NCBI GenBank assembly: GCA_039798265.1
Contig: JBDKGH010000067.1
Coordinates: 1 to 59,862 of the forward strand
DNA from: JBDKGH01 sp039798265
GTDB lineage: Bacteria; Bacteroidota; Bacteroidia; Flavobacteriales_D; Sanyastnellaceae
Reading direction: 5' to 3'
DNA length: 59,862 nucleotides
This document shows positions 42,325 to 50,756 of this stretch, one piece after another. Under the pieces are notes generated by a model, which had not been told where the DNA came from, made no database searches, and worked only from the letters and a program-made list of their open reading frames with translations. Position 1 is the stretch's first letter, and the number at the start of each line of letters is the position of its first letter. A program made the position numbers and the translations under genes.

Positions 42325-42777
42325 ATGATCACTCGATTTAATGTACGTGTTTATTTCCTGCTGCTATCAGATGATCAACGGTCGGTTCTGCTTTCTGACG
42401 AGTGGATTGGCGGAAAAGCATATACTAAGTTTCCAGGTGGAGGTTTGGAGTATGGCGAAGGAATAGTAGAAGCTTTACACCGTGAGGCGATGGAAGAATT
42501 GGGGCAATCCATTCAGCTAACAGGACATTTTTACACCACGGAAGATTTTGTTCCAAGCGCATTTAGTGAGCGCGATCAGATCATTTCGGTGTATTATACT
42601 GCACGGCTCCTTGAAGCGCCTCAATTTCGAGTATCTACCATTCCGCATGACTTTTTGCAGCGGGAGCAGCGAGAAGAATCTTTTCGTTGGATGGCTCTTT
42701 CTGAGCTTACTACAGAAGAAATGAGCTTTCCCATTGATCAAAAAGTGGTAAGCCTACTCCAAGAAAAATCTGTTTAA
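42325..42777 (+). CDS. Nudix hydrolase
   Basis: A 150-aa Nudix protein. The Nudix box is complete: GGGLEYGEGIVEALHREAMEELG, where the REAMEE glutamates bind metal. It probably cleaves a nucleoside diphosphate derivative, substrate unknown. It starts 4 bp after mnmD, so likely cotranscribed with it, and its end overlaps the convergent hypothetical gene by 4 bp. Confidence 0.88.
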   Translation: MITRFNVRVYFLLLSDDQRSVLLSDEWIGGKAYTKFPGGGLEYGEGIVEALHREAMEELGQSIQLTGHFYTTEDFVPSAFSERDQIISVYYTARLLEAPQFRVSTIPHDFLQREQREESFRWMALSELTTEEMSFPIDQKVVSLLQEKSV

Positions 42778-43349
42778 GCTTCCAGTCTTTTTTGGACGTG
42801 CTTGGCCACGTTTTCGTAAACCTGATCGGGGTTTTGCGTGCGCCATTTGAGATCATTCATTTTTCCTCCGAGCACAAAATAACTGTCAATATTGGCGGCT
42901 TGGAAATCTTCTAATACGTGATCTCTGAAATTGATGAGTGCGATCCAACCATCTGCATCGCTAATGTCCTCAAACCACTCTTCGTAGTAGCAGTCGTCTG
43001 AACTATGAAAGTTGAGTACGTTTTCTCCAACCAGTATAAACTTCGAAATTCCTGCATCAGTCATGCTTTCGATGACTTCTCTTTTTAGGTGCATGATATC
43101 GTTATACAGTAGATCATTCCATTCACCGATCATTTCGATGATAGAAAAACCTTCATCATAATCGGCGTAAAGTACTTTGATGAAAAGAGTCTGACTTCCG
43201 AAATTATCCCATTGAGGGTGGATGTAGTGATTGTATATTTTTTCGCTGAATTCAAATTCAGAATACTCGCGATCAAAAAAGGGAGAGTTGGGATCCTCAC
43301 TTGAAATGTAGAATCCACGCCAATTATAATAGGGCTCTAAATCGTGCAT
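42774..43349 (-). CDS. Conserved hypothetical acidic protein
   Basis: A 191-aa, strongly acidic and aromatic-rich protein (YYNWRGFYISSEDPNSPFFD at the start). No motif I recognise, no signal peptide, no membrane helix. The ATG shares one base with the murQ stop, so it is probably translated from the murQ message. Function unknown. Confidence 0.6.
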   Translation of the reverse strand: MHDLEPYYNWRGFYISSEDPNSPFFDREYSEFEFSEKIYNHYIHPQWDNFGSQTLFIKVLYADYDEGFSIIEMIGEWNDLLYNDIMHLKREVIESMTDAGISKFILVGENVLNFHSSDDCYYEEWFEDISDADGWIALINFRDHVLEDFQAANIDSYFVLGGKMNDLKWRTQNPDQVYENVAKHVQKRLEA

Positions 43350-44161
43350 TAGCCAATATTTTGATGATGAGATACCGCTTTTCTAACACTTCCAAATTGG
43401 AGTAAAAGAGCTTGAGCTTTTTCTTGATCCAGTCCGGTTTGTTCCATCACCATGCGCGTTCCGCGTTGAACGAGCTTTTTATTGCTCAGTTGCATATCTA
43501 CCATTTTGTTTCCTTTCACGCGTCCTAAACGAATCATTACGGAAGTGGAGATCATATTCAGAATGAGCTTTTGTGCGGTACCACTTTTCATGCGCGTGCT
43601 GCCCGTCACAAATTCAGGACCTACCACCGCAACGATGGGGAACTGTGCGGTTTTGGAAAGCGGCGAATCGGGATTGCAAGTGATGCAACCGGTGAGTATA
43701 TTTTGTTGATTGCACACTTCTAAAGCACCAATGACATAAGGAGTAGTGCCCGACGCGGCGATTCCAATCACTGTGTCATCTTCGTCAATATCATTGTTCT
43801 GTAAATCGATCCAGCCTTGCTCTCTATTGTCTTCAGCATTTTCGACTGGATAGCGAATGGCTTTATCACCGCCGGCAATGAGGCCTATAACCATACCGTG
43901 ATCAACACCAAAAGTAGGAGGACATTCGGAGGCATCCACAACGCCCAATCTGCCGCTAGTGCCTGCTCCCATATAAAACAGTCGTCCGCCTCGTTCCATG
44001 CGTGGAACAATTTGTTCTACTAATGCCTCTATTTGGGGAATGGCTTTCTCTACAGCCATAGGAACCGTGTGGTCCTCGGCATTGATTGAACGTAAAAGTT
44101 CGCCTACACTCAATTGCTCGAGGTGATTGTATTTGCTATCCGATTCAGTGATGCTTTGCAT
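43349..44161 (-). CDS. murQ: N-acetylmuramic acid 6-phosphate etherase
   Basis: Cleaves the lactyl ether of MurNAc-6-P to GlcNAc-6-P and lactate during peptidoglycan recycling. It is an SIS-domain enzyme, 270 aa. GAGTSGRLGVVDASECPPTFG (catalytic Glu79 in DASECPP) and AAGDKAIRYP-like GGDKAIRYPVENAEDN, then GIAASGTTPYV, are the family signatures. A -7 box lies 16 nt upstream. The other recycling enzymes are not seen here. Confidence 0.93.
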   Translation of the reverse strand: MQSITESDSKYNHLEQLSVGELLRSINAEDHTVPMAVEKAIPQIEALVEQIVPRMERGGRLFYMGAGTSGRLGVVDASECPPTFGVDHGMVIGLIAGGDKAIRYPVENAEDNREQGWIDLQNNDIDEDDTVIGIAASGTTPYVIGALEVCNQQNILTGCITCNPDSPLSKTAQFPIVAVVGPEFVTGSTRMKSGTAQKLILNMISTSVMIRLGRVKGNKMVDMQLSNKKLVQRGTRMVMEQTGLDQEKAQALLLQFGSVRKAVSHHQNIG

Positions 44162-44176
44162 CTTCGATTATTTTTA

Positions 44177-44184
44177 CAAATGTA
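44177..44184 (-). promoter_or_regulatory. Predicted -7 box of the murQ promoter
   Basis: Minus-strand TACATTTG is an exact TAnnTTTG match, 15 nt before the murQ start codon. Confidence 0.5.
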
Positions 44185-44240
44185 AGAGGACTGAACAAAG
44201 GTCTGATAGAACAAAGAGGGAATAATATTGTTTTCAAAAC

Positions 44241-45638
44241 ATGAGGCACGGTAAGCTATTTTTATGGCTCATTTTCTTCGCTGTTGCCCTTCCTGTAAGA
44301 GCGCAGAACTTAATACTCAATCCGAGTAATGAGTTGCCTTTGCCCAACGCAGAAATTCCTTTTTGGCAAGAAATTTCAGGTTCATGGGGACAACAGTTCG
44401 ATACGCCTCCTCCATTTGATGGATTCTTATATTTTGCCGCAAACATTGATCCGGTGGCCCAACTGCGGCAGGATATTGATTTGCAATTTGACTCTTGTGT
44501 CATTGATGCAGGCCTGCGCACGTTGACCTTTCAAGGAAGACTCCGATCATTTAATCAAACGCCCGCGGACTCGGGCAAGGTGAGAATTGGATTATTGGAT
44601 GCCGGAGGCACACTGCTTTATCAATGGGAATCCCCTTTTATCGGTTCTATTCAAAATTGGACCTTGCTCACCCAAGACATTGTGGTACTTCCGGGCAGCA
44701 GAACTTTGCGTTTGGACCTGATTGCCGTTCGGCATAATGGAAATACCAACGATGCGTTTTTCGATGACCTTTCTTTAGAAAAATCGAACTCCACAGAATG
44801 CGATTGTGCGGGAGTAGCAGGTGGAAATTTTGTAGTGGATCAATGCGGTGAGTGTTTGAGCATGAGCGATCCCAATTTTAATACCTCATGTGCGGATTGT
44901 GCTGGAGTTCCCAATGGAAACTCGGTGATTGACCTATGCGGCGATTGCCGATTGCCGAATGATCCCGATTTTAATAGTGCTTGCAGCGATTGTGCGGGTG
45001 TTCCTTTCGGAAACGCCATCGTCGATTTGTGCGGTGTTTGCCGGGTTCCTGACGATCCCCTATTGAATTCCACTTGCTTAGACTGTTTTGGAGTTCCAAA
45101 CGGATTAGCCATCGTGGACGATTGTGGAGTGTGCCGACAGCCAGATGATCCAGCATGGAATTCGAGCTGCTTGGATTGTTTGGGAGATGTGAATGGATTG
45201 GCGGTGGTTGATTCATGCGGAAGATGTTTATACCCCGACGATGCCGATTTTAATCAGCAATGTCAGGATTGTCTCGGGGTTTATAATGGCACTGCGGTGC
45301 TGGATAAATGCGGGGTGTGCTTACAACCCACGGATCCTACCTTTAACCAATCGTGTATTACGGGGTTTTATTTACCCAATGCGTTCACTCCTGATAATGA
45401 TGGAGTGAACGATCGATTGATGCCTTTTTTTACTGAAACTCCCGATGAGGTGGAGCTATCGATCTATGATGTTTGGGGTGTTTTAATCTATACCGAATCG
45501 GGAAAAAGTCCTGCTTGGGACGGCTCCATCAATCAAGGAGATTATTATGCTAACCTCGGCCTTTATGTGGTCACCGTAAAGTGGAGGGAGGGTGCTAACA
45601 TATCGGAGTTCAGAAGCCATGTTACCTTAATCAGGTAG
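44241..45638 (+). CDS. Secreted Cys-repeat protein with T9SS type B C-terminal domain
   Basis: A 465-aa exported protein. A signal peptide (residues 1-22) is followed by a beta-sandwich-like region (about 24-180, ending DDLSLEKS), then six Cys-rich repeats of 31 residues (about 187-371). The C-terminal ~90 residues are the gliding-motility-associated, type B T9SS signal (FYLPNAFTPDNDGVND, then LSIYDVWGVLIY and the final HVTLIR). The repeats resemble the DC-x-G / CG-x-C type seen in extracellular adhesion or calcium-binding proteins. It is the start of a new plus-strand stretch, after the divergent murQ promoter. Role: surface protein of unknown ligand. Confidence 0.88.
   Translation: MRHGKLFLWLIFFAVALPVRAQNLILNPSNELPLPNAEIPFWQEISGSWGQQFDTPPPFDGFLYFAANIDPVAQLRQDIDLQFDSCVIDAGLRTLTFQGRLRSFNQTPADSGKVRIGLLDAGGTLLYQWESPFIGSIQNWTLLTQDIVVLPGSRTLRLDLIAVRHNGNTNDAFFDDLSLEKSNSTECDCAGVAGGNFVVDQCGECLSMSDPNFNTSCADCAGVPNGNSVIDLCGDCRLPNDPDFNSACSDCAGVPFGNAIVDLCGVCRVPDDPLLNSTCLDCFGVPNGLAIVDDCGVCRQPDDPAWNSSCLDCLGDVNGLAVVDSCGRCLYPDDADFNQQCQDCLGVYNGTAVLDKCGVCLQPTDPTFNQSCITGFYLPNAFTPDNDGVNDRLMPFFTETPDEVELSIYDVWGVLIYTESGKSPAWDGSINQGDYYANLGLYVVTVKWREGANISEFRSHVTLIR
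44796..45356 (+). repeat. Six tandem ~93-bp coding repeats (31 residues each)
   Basis: Each unit has the form C-x-D-C-x-G-V...D-x-C-G-x-C, then P-x-D-P-x-F/L-N. Cys pairs recur at residues 187/189, 217/220, 248/251, 279/282, 310/313 and 341/344. The DNA has diverged between units, so the array is old, not a recent expansion. Confidence 0.85.
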
Positions 45639-45667
45639 GAAATAGAGGGTAAAGGCGAAATTGGCTG

Positions 45668-45675
45668 TATTTTTG
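45668..45675 (+). promoter_or_regulatory. Predicted -7 box before the TPR/PD40 gene
   Basis: TATTTTTG is an exact match to TAnnTTTG, 31 nt before the ATG at 45706. Confidence 0.5.
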
Positions 45676-45705
45676 TTCAAATTGATAGAACACCATTCAC
45701 TATCC

Positions 45706-47307
45706 ATGAACCGAATTATTCTTTTATCTCTTAGCTTATTCTTGTCTCTGACTGTAATGGGGCAAACGGATAGCACTGAAGTTGGAACTGTTGACGTGGC
45801 TTTGGTGCCTGCACGTATTCTTGCGGCTCGCCATGAGTACAATGAAAATAATATGCGCGGTGCACTCACCATCTATCGCGAAGTGTTAGATGCAGATCCA
45901 ACAAATGTTTCAGCGATGTATGGAATCGCTCAGTGTCACTACCGTTTGAAAAAATACCGATTAGCTCTCGACTATCTCGATAAATCAGTGAAGTCAAAAG
46001 GTACGCTTACGGGCGAAGTCTTATTCTTCTATGGAAAATGCTATCACCGATTGGCTGAGTTAGATAAAGCCATTGAAAATTTCAAAAAATTTTTGGCACA
46101 AGAAAGTCCTAAAACATTTGAATATATGCAGGCTCAAGAGTACATCGCTCAATGCGAGTATGCAAAGGCTCAAATGGCCAATCCGGCGGATGTTACTATT
46201 CAGAATTTGGGTGAATCGGTGAATACGCGTTTTGAGGAATATGCACCCTCTATTACTGCCGATGGTAATTTACTGGTGTTTACTTCTCGCAGAAGTGGTG
46301 AATTAGATGAAGGCGGAGATTACAAATACTATGAGGATATTTATTTTGCACACCGTGATCCGAACACGGGCATGTGGTCAGATGCAGAGCGCGCTCAAGG
46401 CGGCGTGAATACGGAAACACATGATGCTGTTTTGAGCATTGCACCAGACGGAAGTCAGATTTTTGTGTACAAAAACAATGGCGTTGCTGCAGGGGATATT
46501 TTTGTTTCTAAACATGGAGAGGAAGATCGTTTTCGCGAAGCAACAAAATTGGATCGCCCCATCAATACAAGTTATTTCGAAGGAAGTGTGAGTATGACTG
46601 CTGATGGCAATACGATTTATTTCGTAAGCGAACGACCAGAAGGATTGGGCCTAGGCGATATTTATGTTTCGTATAAAAAAGGAAGCAGTTGGAGCAATCC
46701 AAAGAATCTCGGAAAGGTGATCAATACCGATTACGATGAAAAATTTGTATTCATTCACCCCAATGGGAAGACCCTCTTTTTTGCCAGCGATGGCCACAGT
46801 GGAATGGGTAGCTATGATATTTATAGAACCGAGTTTGTCAATGGCGAATGGGCCAAACCAGTTAATTTGGGTTACCCTATCAATACGGTGAATGAAGAAT
46901 CTACTTTTTCCCTGACAGGCGATAATCAAACCATGTACATAGCGGCTGAGTATGGCGACAACTATGGTGAACGCGATATTTATGCAGCAGATATTTCTCG
47001 TTATAAATTGATGTCAGGTGGTTTTGACAAGAGCACCTATGGACAGCTATTGGTCATTGTCAATAATAGCGAAGGGAAGTATGTGAAGGGCGCGAATGTA
47101 AAAGTATATGAAGTGGGCAGCGAGGTGCTTTTAGACGAGGTGACCACTGATAAGATCGGATATGCGCGTATCAATCTGCCCGGCGATAAAAAGTATACGG
47201 TTAAAGTGGAGTATTACGAATTGAAGGCCGAGCAAGAAGTAGAGCTCAAATTGAAGGATGCTGGCGAAACGGTGAACAAAATTGAAATTCAGTTGAACGG
47301 AAAATAG
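45706..47307 (+). CDS. Exported TPR and PD40 (beta-propeller) protein without OmpA domain
   Basis: A 533-aa exported protein. The signal peptide (NRIILLSLSLFLSLTVMG, start ATG 45706) precedes about three TPR helix pairs (ILAARHEYNENNMRGALTIY to about residue 150), a PD40-type propeller of five or six WD40-like repeats (APSITADGNLLVFTSRR, SMTADGNTIYFVSERP, FIHPNGKTLFFASD) and a C-terminal Cna-B-like beta domain (ending VNKIEIQLNGK). PorE and OmpA-family Bacteroidota proteins have this order followed by an OmpA domain that binds peptidoglycan; here the gene stops first, so it cannot bind in that way. Confidence 0.82.
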   Translation: MNRIILLSLSLFLSLTVMGQTDSTEVGTVDVALVPARILAARHEYNENNMRGALTIYREVLDADPTNVSAMYGIAQCHYRLKKYRLALDYLDKSVKSKGTLTGEVLFFYGKCYHRLAELDKAIENFKKFLAQESPKTFEYMQAQEYIAQCEYAKAQMANPADVTIQNLGESVNTRFEEYAPSITADGNLLVFTSRRSGELDEGGDYKYYEDIYFAHRDPNTGMWSDAERAQGGVNTETHDAVLSIAPDGSQIFVYKNNGVAAGDIFVSKHGEEDRFREATKLDRPINTSYFEGSVSMTADGNTIYFVSERPEGLGLGDIYVSYKKGSSWSNPKNLGKVINTDYDEKFVFIHPNGKTLFFASDGHSGMGSYDIYRTEFVNGEWAKPVNLGYPINTVNEESTFSLTGDNQTMYIAAEYGDNYGERDIYAADISRYKLMSGGFDKSTYGQLLVIVNNSEGKYVKGANVKVYEVGSEVLLDEVTTDKIGYARINLPGDKKYTVKVEYYELKAEQEVELKLKDAGETVNKIEIQLNGK

Positions 47308-47326
47308 TCAAGCGATAAATGAGTTT

Positions 47327-47361
47327 AAAAGTCCTCTCGGCAAAATCGAGAGGACTTTTTT
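47327..47361. terminator. Bidirectional terminator
   Basis: AAAAGTCCTCTCG (47327-47339) pairs with CGAGAGGACTTTT (47347-47359) around a 7-nt loop, with T runs on both strands. It separates the PD40 gene from the convergent beta-mannosidase gene. Confidence 0.87.
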
Positions 47362-47363
47362 AT

Positions 47364-49718
47364 TTACCGTAGTTTTTTTACCGTCATTCGGCCGTTTTGA
47401 TAATGCGGTATGAGGTAGTACTTGCTTTGCGGAACGATCTTTTTAGTGCGTTGCGAGATCACTTGATTTAACTCATCAAAAAAAGCAACTTCGATGTACA
47501 CATCGGATAATTCCTTTCGCTGTAGGAGTTGGCGAACATCTTTTGAATAGATCAATTGCACTCCTTTGTTCAATTCTATATTTTCTAAACTGTCCGCAGC
47601 CATTAGCTTGTTGTCCGCGTCAAAGTAACGAATCACTAATTTGGCTTTGCCCGCAGGATCTATATAATCACTGATCCAATGCAGGTTTACCGTACCTGCG
47701 CCCGATACATCTGGTGAGATCAACTGCGGTGAATAGGCCTCTTTTAATCCGTAAAAAAGAAGTTTCGGATTGCCTTTATAATCCATGCTACTCCAGGAAA
47801 ACGAAGGCCAAACATCATTCAGCTGCCAATAGAGCGTGCCCATGCATCTGCCATTGGAGCGTCGTTGGGCTTCAATACCCATAATGATGCCTTCGGCTTG
47901 AACAGCTTGTGTCATGGTGGCGTACTCTGCTATGTTCGAAGTATTCACAGCAGGATACCATTTTTTCATGTAGGTATCCATTAGTTCAAAACCTCTACTG
48001 TGTTTTTGGTGTTGCAAGAAACCAGCACTGCCTGCTTGTACCTTTTCGCTTCCTTGAATTTCTTCTAACACAGGAGCGGAAGGATAGGCTTGCATACCAA
48101 ATTCGCTCATGAAGCGAGGGATTTTTACTTTTAAAGCTTCGAAATTTTCCGCGTCGTGCCACAGTCCCCAATAGTGAGCATCGCCTTCTGTCATGCTGCG
48201 CTTATCGCCCCGTCCATATCTCGGAGAAGTGGATACATAAGGAATGTGCGCATATTTTTCTACAATAGGACGGAGGGTTTTTTCAAATACGTCTTGGTAG
48301 GCTTGCCAGATTTTTTCTTTTTGCTTGGGATCAAGGTTATACTGCCAACCCCAATTTAACCAAGCCTCTTCGTTCTCATTATTTCCGCACCACAGGGCCA
48401 TGCAAGGGTGATTGTGCAAACGAATGGTTTGTTCGGTAGCTTCCGCATCGAGGTTAGCTAAAAAATCTTTGTTGCCCGGATACATGGAGCAGGCAAACAT
48501 AAAGTCTTGCCATATCATGATTCCTTGTTCATCGCAGCTTTGATAAAAAGCCTCGTCTTCGTAAACGCCACCGCCCCAAACGCGAAGCATGTTGAAGTTT
48601 TGTTCGCGGCAACTGCGCAGCAATCTGGCGTAATCATCTGCGTTGGCTTGACCAGGGAAGTAGGTCATTGGAATAAAATTAGCGCCGCGCATGAATACGG
48701 GTATGCCATTCAACTTGAAGTAAAACGTTTCACCGATGGAGTCTTTTTCCGTCACCAACTCGATAGACCGAATGCCCGTTCGGGTGGTGAGTCGATCGTT
48801 TATCTGGTTGTCGATTTCAAGTTCAACGGAAAAGGTGTAGAGGTTAGGCTCGCCTAAACCATTGCACCACCAGAGTTTTGGCCATTCGATAGAGAAGCTA
48901 GCATCTATCTGTTGTTCACCTTTTTCCAGTTGAACAGGAAGAGAAAGAACAGCTTCTGTTTCTTTGCACGTAATACGCAAGTTGGCCGCTTGAGCGGTTT
49001 GACTATAAAGAGTGATGTGAGGTTTAACGGTTACGCTTTCTTTGCTGATGTTCTCAAATTCATACGCCACATTTTTGATCACCGAAGTTGAGTAAGCAAT
49101 GAATTCGATGTTTTTTGAAATACCACAGGTAACCAGTTCGGGTCCCCAGTCCCAGCCATAATGAAACTGTGGTTTGCGGGTTACAGCGCGAAAATCATAA
49201 CCTGGAAGTGGGTAAGGCAGCTCTTTGAGAAGTTTTTTACTTTCCAAAAGTGGAGATCGAAAAACAATACGAAGTATGTTTCCTTGTTCTTTGATAACCG
49301 ACTTTACATTGACCTCCCAACTTCTGAAAGCGTTATTGGCGCTGAGGATTTCTTTATCGTTGAGAAAAACTTTCGCGTAAGTATCGAGTCCGTTGAAGCG
49401 AAGTAAAACAACTTCTCTGCTGAGCATATCAGCGGTAAAATCGAAAGGAGCACTTTGATAGATCCAATTCTTGTCAGCAACCCATTTGCAGTCTTTTTCA
49501 CCGGTGCCTATGAACGGATCTTTGATCACTCCTTCACGCACGAGATCGAGATGCACGGCACCGGGAACTTGTGCGGTGCGCCAAATGGAAGAATCTTCTT
49601 GAACAAAGTTCCATTTTAAATTCAATGTCTTTTGAATTTTCATTTGTGCAATTGCGCTGAGGCCGAATAGGCAAAATAGGGGCAGGAGTAATGCCGAAAT
49701 ATGCTTTCGTAAGTTCAT
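47364..49718 (-). CDS. Beta-mannosidase, glycoside hydrolase family 2
   Basis: A 784-aa exported GH2 enzyme releasing mannose from beta-mannosides. A signal peptide (about residues 1-25) is followed by the jelly-roll N-domain, an Ig-like domain and the TIM-barrel. FHYGWDWGPELVTCG is the beta-mannosidase marker; acid/base Glu448 (CGNNENEEAW) and nucleophile Glu539 (FMSEFGMQ) are present. It is 21 bp after a GT2 gene on the same strand, so it is part of a small glycan operon, although it degrades rather than builds. Confidence 0.92.
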   Translation of the reverse strand: MNLRKHISALLLPLFCLFGLSAIAQMKIQKTLNLKWNFVQEDSSIWRTAQVPGAVHLDLVREGVIKDPFIGTGEKDCKWVADKNWIYQSAPFDFTADMLSREVVLLRFNGLDTYAKVFLNDKEILSANNAFRSWEVNVKSVIKEQGNILRIVFRSPLLESKKLLKELPYPLPGYDFRAVTRKPQFHYGWDWGPELVTCGISKNIEFIAYSTSVIKNVAYEFENISKESVTVKPHITLYSQTAQAANLRITCKETEAVLSLPVQLEKGEQQIDASFSIEWPKLWWCNGLGEPNLYTFSVELEIDNQINDRLTTRTGIRSIELVTEKDSIGETFYFKLNGIPVFMRGANFIPMTYFPGQANADDYARLLRSCREQNFNMLRVWGGGVYEDEAFYQSCDEQGIMIWQDFMFACSMYPGNKDFLANLDAEATEQTIRLHNHPCMALWCGNNENEEAWLNWGWQYNLDPKQKEKIWQAYQDVFEKTLRPIVEKYAHIPYVSTSPRYGRGDKRSMTEGDAHYWGLWHDAENFEALKVKIPRFMSEFGMQAYPSAPVLEEIQGSEKVQAGSAGFLQHQKHSRGFELMDTYMKKWYPAVNTSNIAEYATMTQAVQAEGIIMGIEAQRRSNGRCMGTLYWQLNDVWPSFSWSSMDYKGNPKLLFYGLKEAYSPQLISPDVSGAGTVNLHWISDYIDPAGKAKLVIRYFDADNKLMAADSLENIELNKGVQLIYSKDVRQLLQRKELSDVYIEVAFFDELNQVISQRTKKIVPQSKYYLIPHYQNGRMTVKKLR

Positions 49719-49739
49719 ACCCTCAAAGATACACGGAAA

Positions 49740-50756
49740 TTAACGCGTAATAGCAGCGTTAGCGGGAGGTCTTTTTCCTAAAACAAGAAAATAGAAAATG
49801 CCTTTGAAATAGCCCCATCCGTAGGAAAAGTGAAGAATTAAAAAGGCCTTGATCATGGTGAAAATGGTCGATGAAGAACGATTAGGAGCATAGGCCGAAT
49901 AAAGAGCGAGAGAAAAATAGACCAACCAAATAAGGGCATATCCTAAGAGGAATAAGGGGTGAATAAAGGCTAGTAGGGGTCCGGAAGAAACAAAAAGCAC
50001 AAAACAAAAGGGAACCAATTGCCGAAATGTAGTGATGGCTTTGTGTTTTTTATTGGCATACACTTTCCAAAAGCCATATTGCTCATATTGCTTGTAGAGC
50101 TTGCTCAGCGAAGCACGAACGTAGTACTTCGAAACAATGCCGAGGTCGAGGTAAATAAGAATGCCATTTTTCGTCAGGCGATAATTCATCTCATCATCTT
50201 GATTTCGGACAAGCTCTTCGTCAAAATAACCCACTTTTTCGAACACTTCTTTTTTGTAAGCTCCGAAGGCAACAGTGTCCACGTATCCCGATTTTTGACC
50301 AGTGCGGAAATAAGCGTTACCTACTCCAAACGAAGCCGTTTGCGCAAGGCCAATGGCTTGAGCCACTTCATCTGCAAATTCGCTTTCGATGATGCCACCC
50401 ACACAGCCGGCATCAGGGTGCTCGTGCATGCAGCGATAGGTTTCCTCTACATACCGCGGTGTTAATTCGGCGTGAGCACCGAGTATCATCACTACCTCAC
50501 CAGCAGCTGCTCGAATTCCTCTATTCAGTGCTATGGGAGTTATTTTATCTGGATTATCAATCAGTTTTACTTGAGAAAACTGCTGAGCCAATTCTTGCAC
50601 AATACTGCGTGTGCGATCTGTGCTCATGCCATCTACCACCAGCACTTCCATTTCAAATGCGAACTGATCGCGCATTTGATTGATGCAAGAGCGAACACAC
50701 TTTTCAATGTAATGTTCTTCGTTGTAACAGGGTATAACTACGGAGTAGATTCTCAT
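49740..50756 (-). CDS. Glycosyltransferase family 2
   Basis: A 338-aa GT-A enzyme. The N-terminus (YSVVIPCYNEEHYIEKCV, VLVVDGMSTDRTR) is the GT2 nucleotide-sugar fold, and the DxD-like acidic and the ED-type RNQDDEMNY motif (about residue 190) are present. The last 100 residues have two or three membrane helices, as in ExoA-type transferases that make exopolysaccharide or lipid-linked sugars. It overlaps the GT4 gene by 4 bp. Confidence 0.88.
   Translation of the reverse strand: MRIYSVVIPCYNEEHYIEKCVRSCINQMRDQFAFEMEVLVVDGMSTDRTRSIVQELAQQFSQVKLIDNPDKITPIALNRGIRAAAGEVVMILGAHAELTPRYVEETYRCMHEHPDAGCVGGIIESEFADEVAQAIGLAQTASFGVGNAYFRTGQKSGYVDTVAFGAYKKEVFEKVGYFDEELVRNQDDEMNYRLTKNGILIYLDLGIVSKYYVRASLSKLYKQYEQYGFWKVYANKKHKAITTFRQLVPFCFVLFVSSGPLLAFIHPLFLLGYALIWLVYFSLALYSAYAPNRSSSTIFTMIKAFLILHFSYGWGYFKGIFYFLVLGKRPPANAAITR

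Noticed and set aside
44840..45112. Minus-strand open frame inside the Cys-repeat gene
   Set aside because: It is a shadow of the repeat codons, with the same period, and has no start-site context.
44796..45356. 93-bp periodicity considered as a CRISPR or non-coding satellite array
   Set aside because: Units are coding in one frame, diverged at third positions and have no constant repeat with variable spacers.
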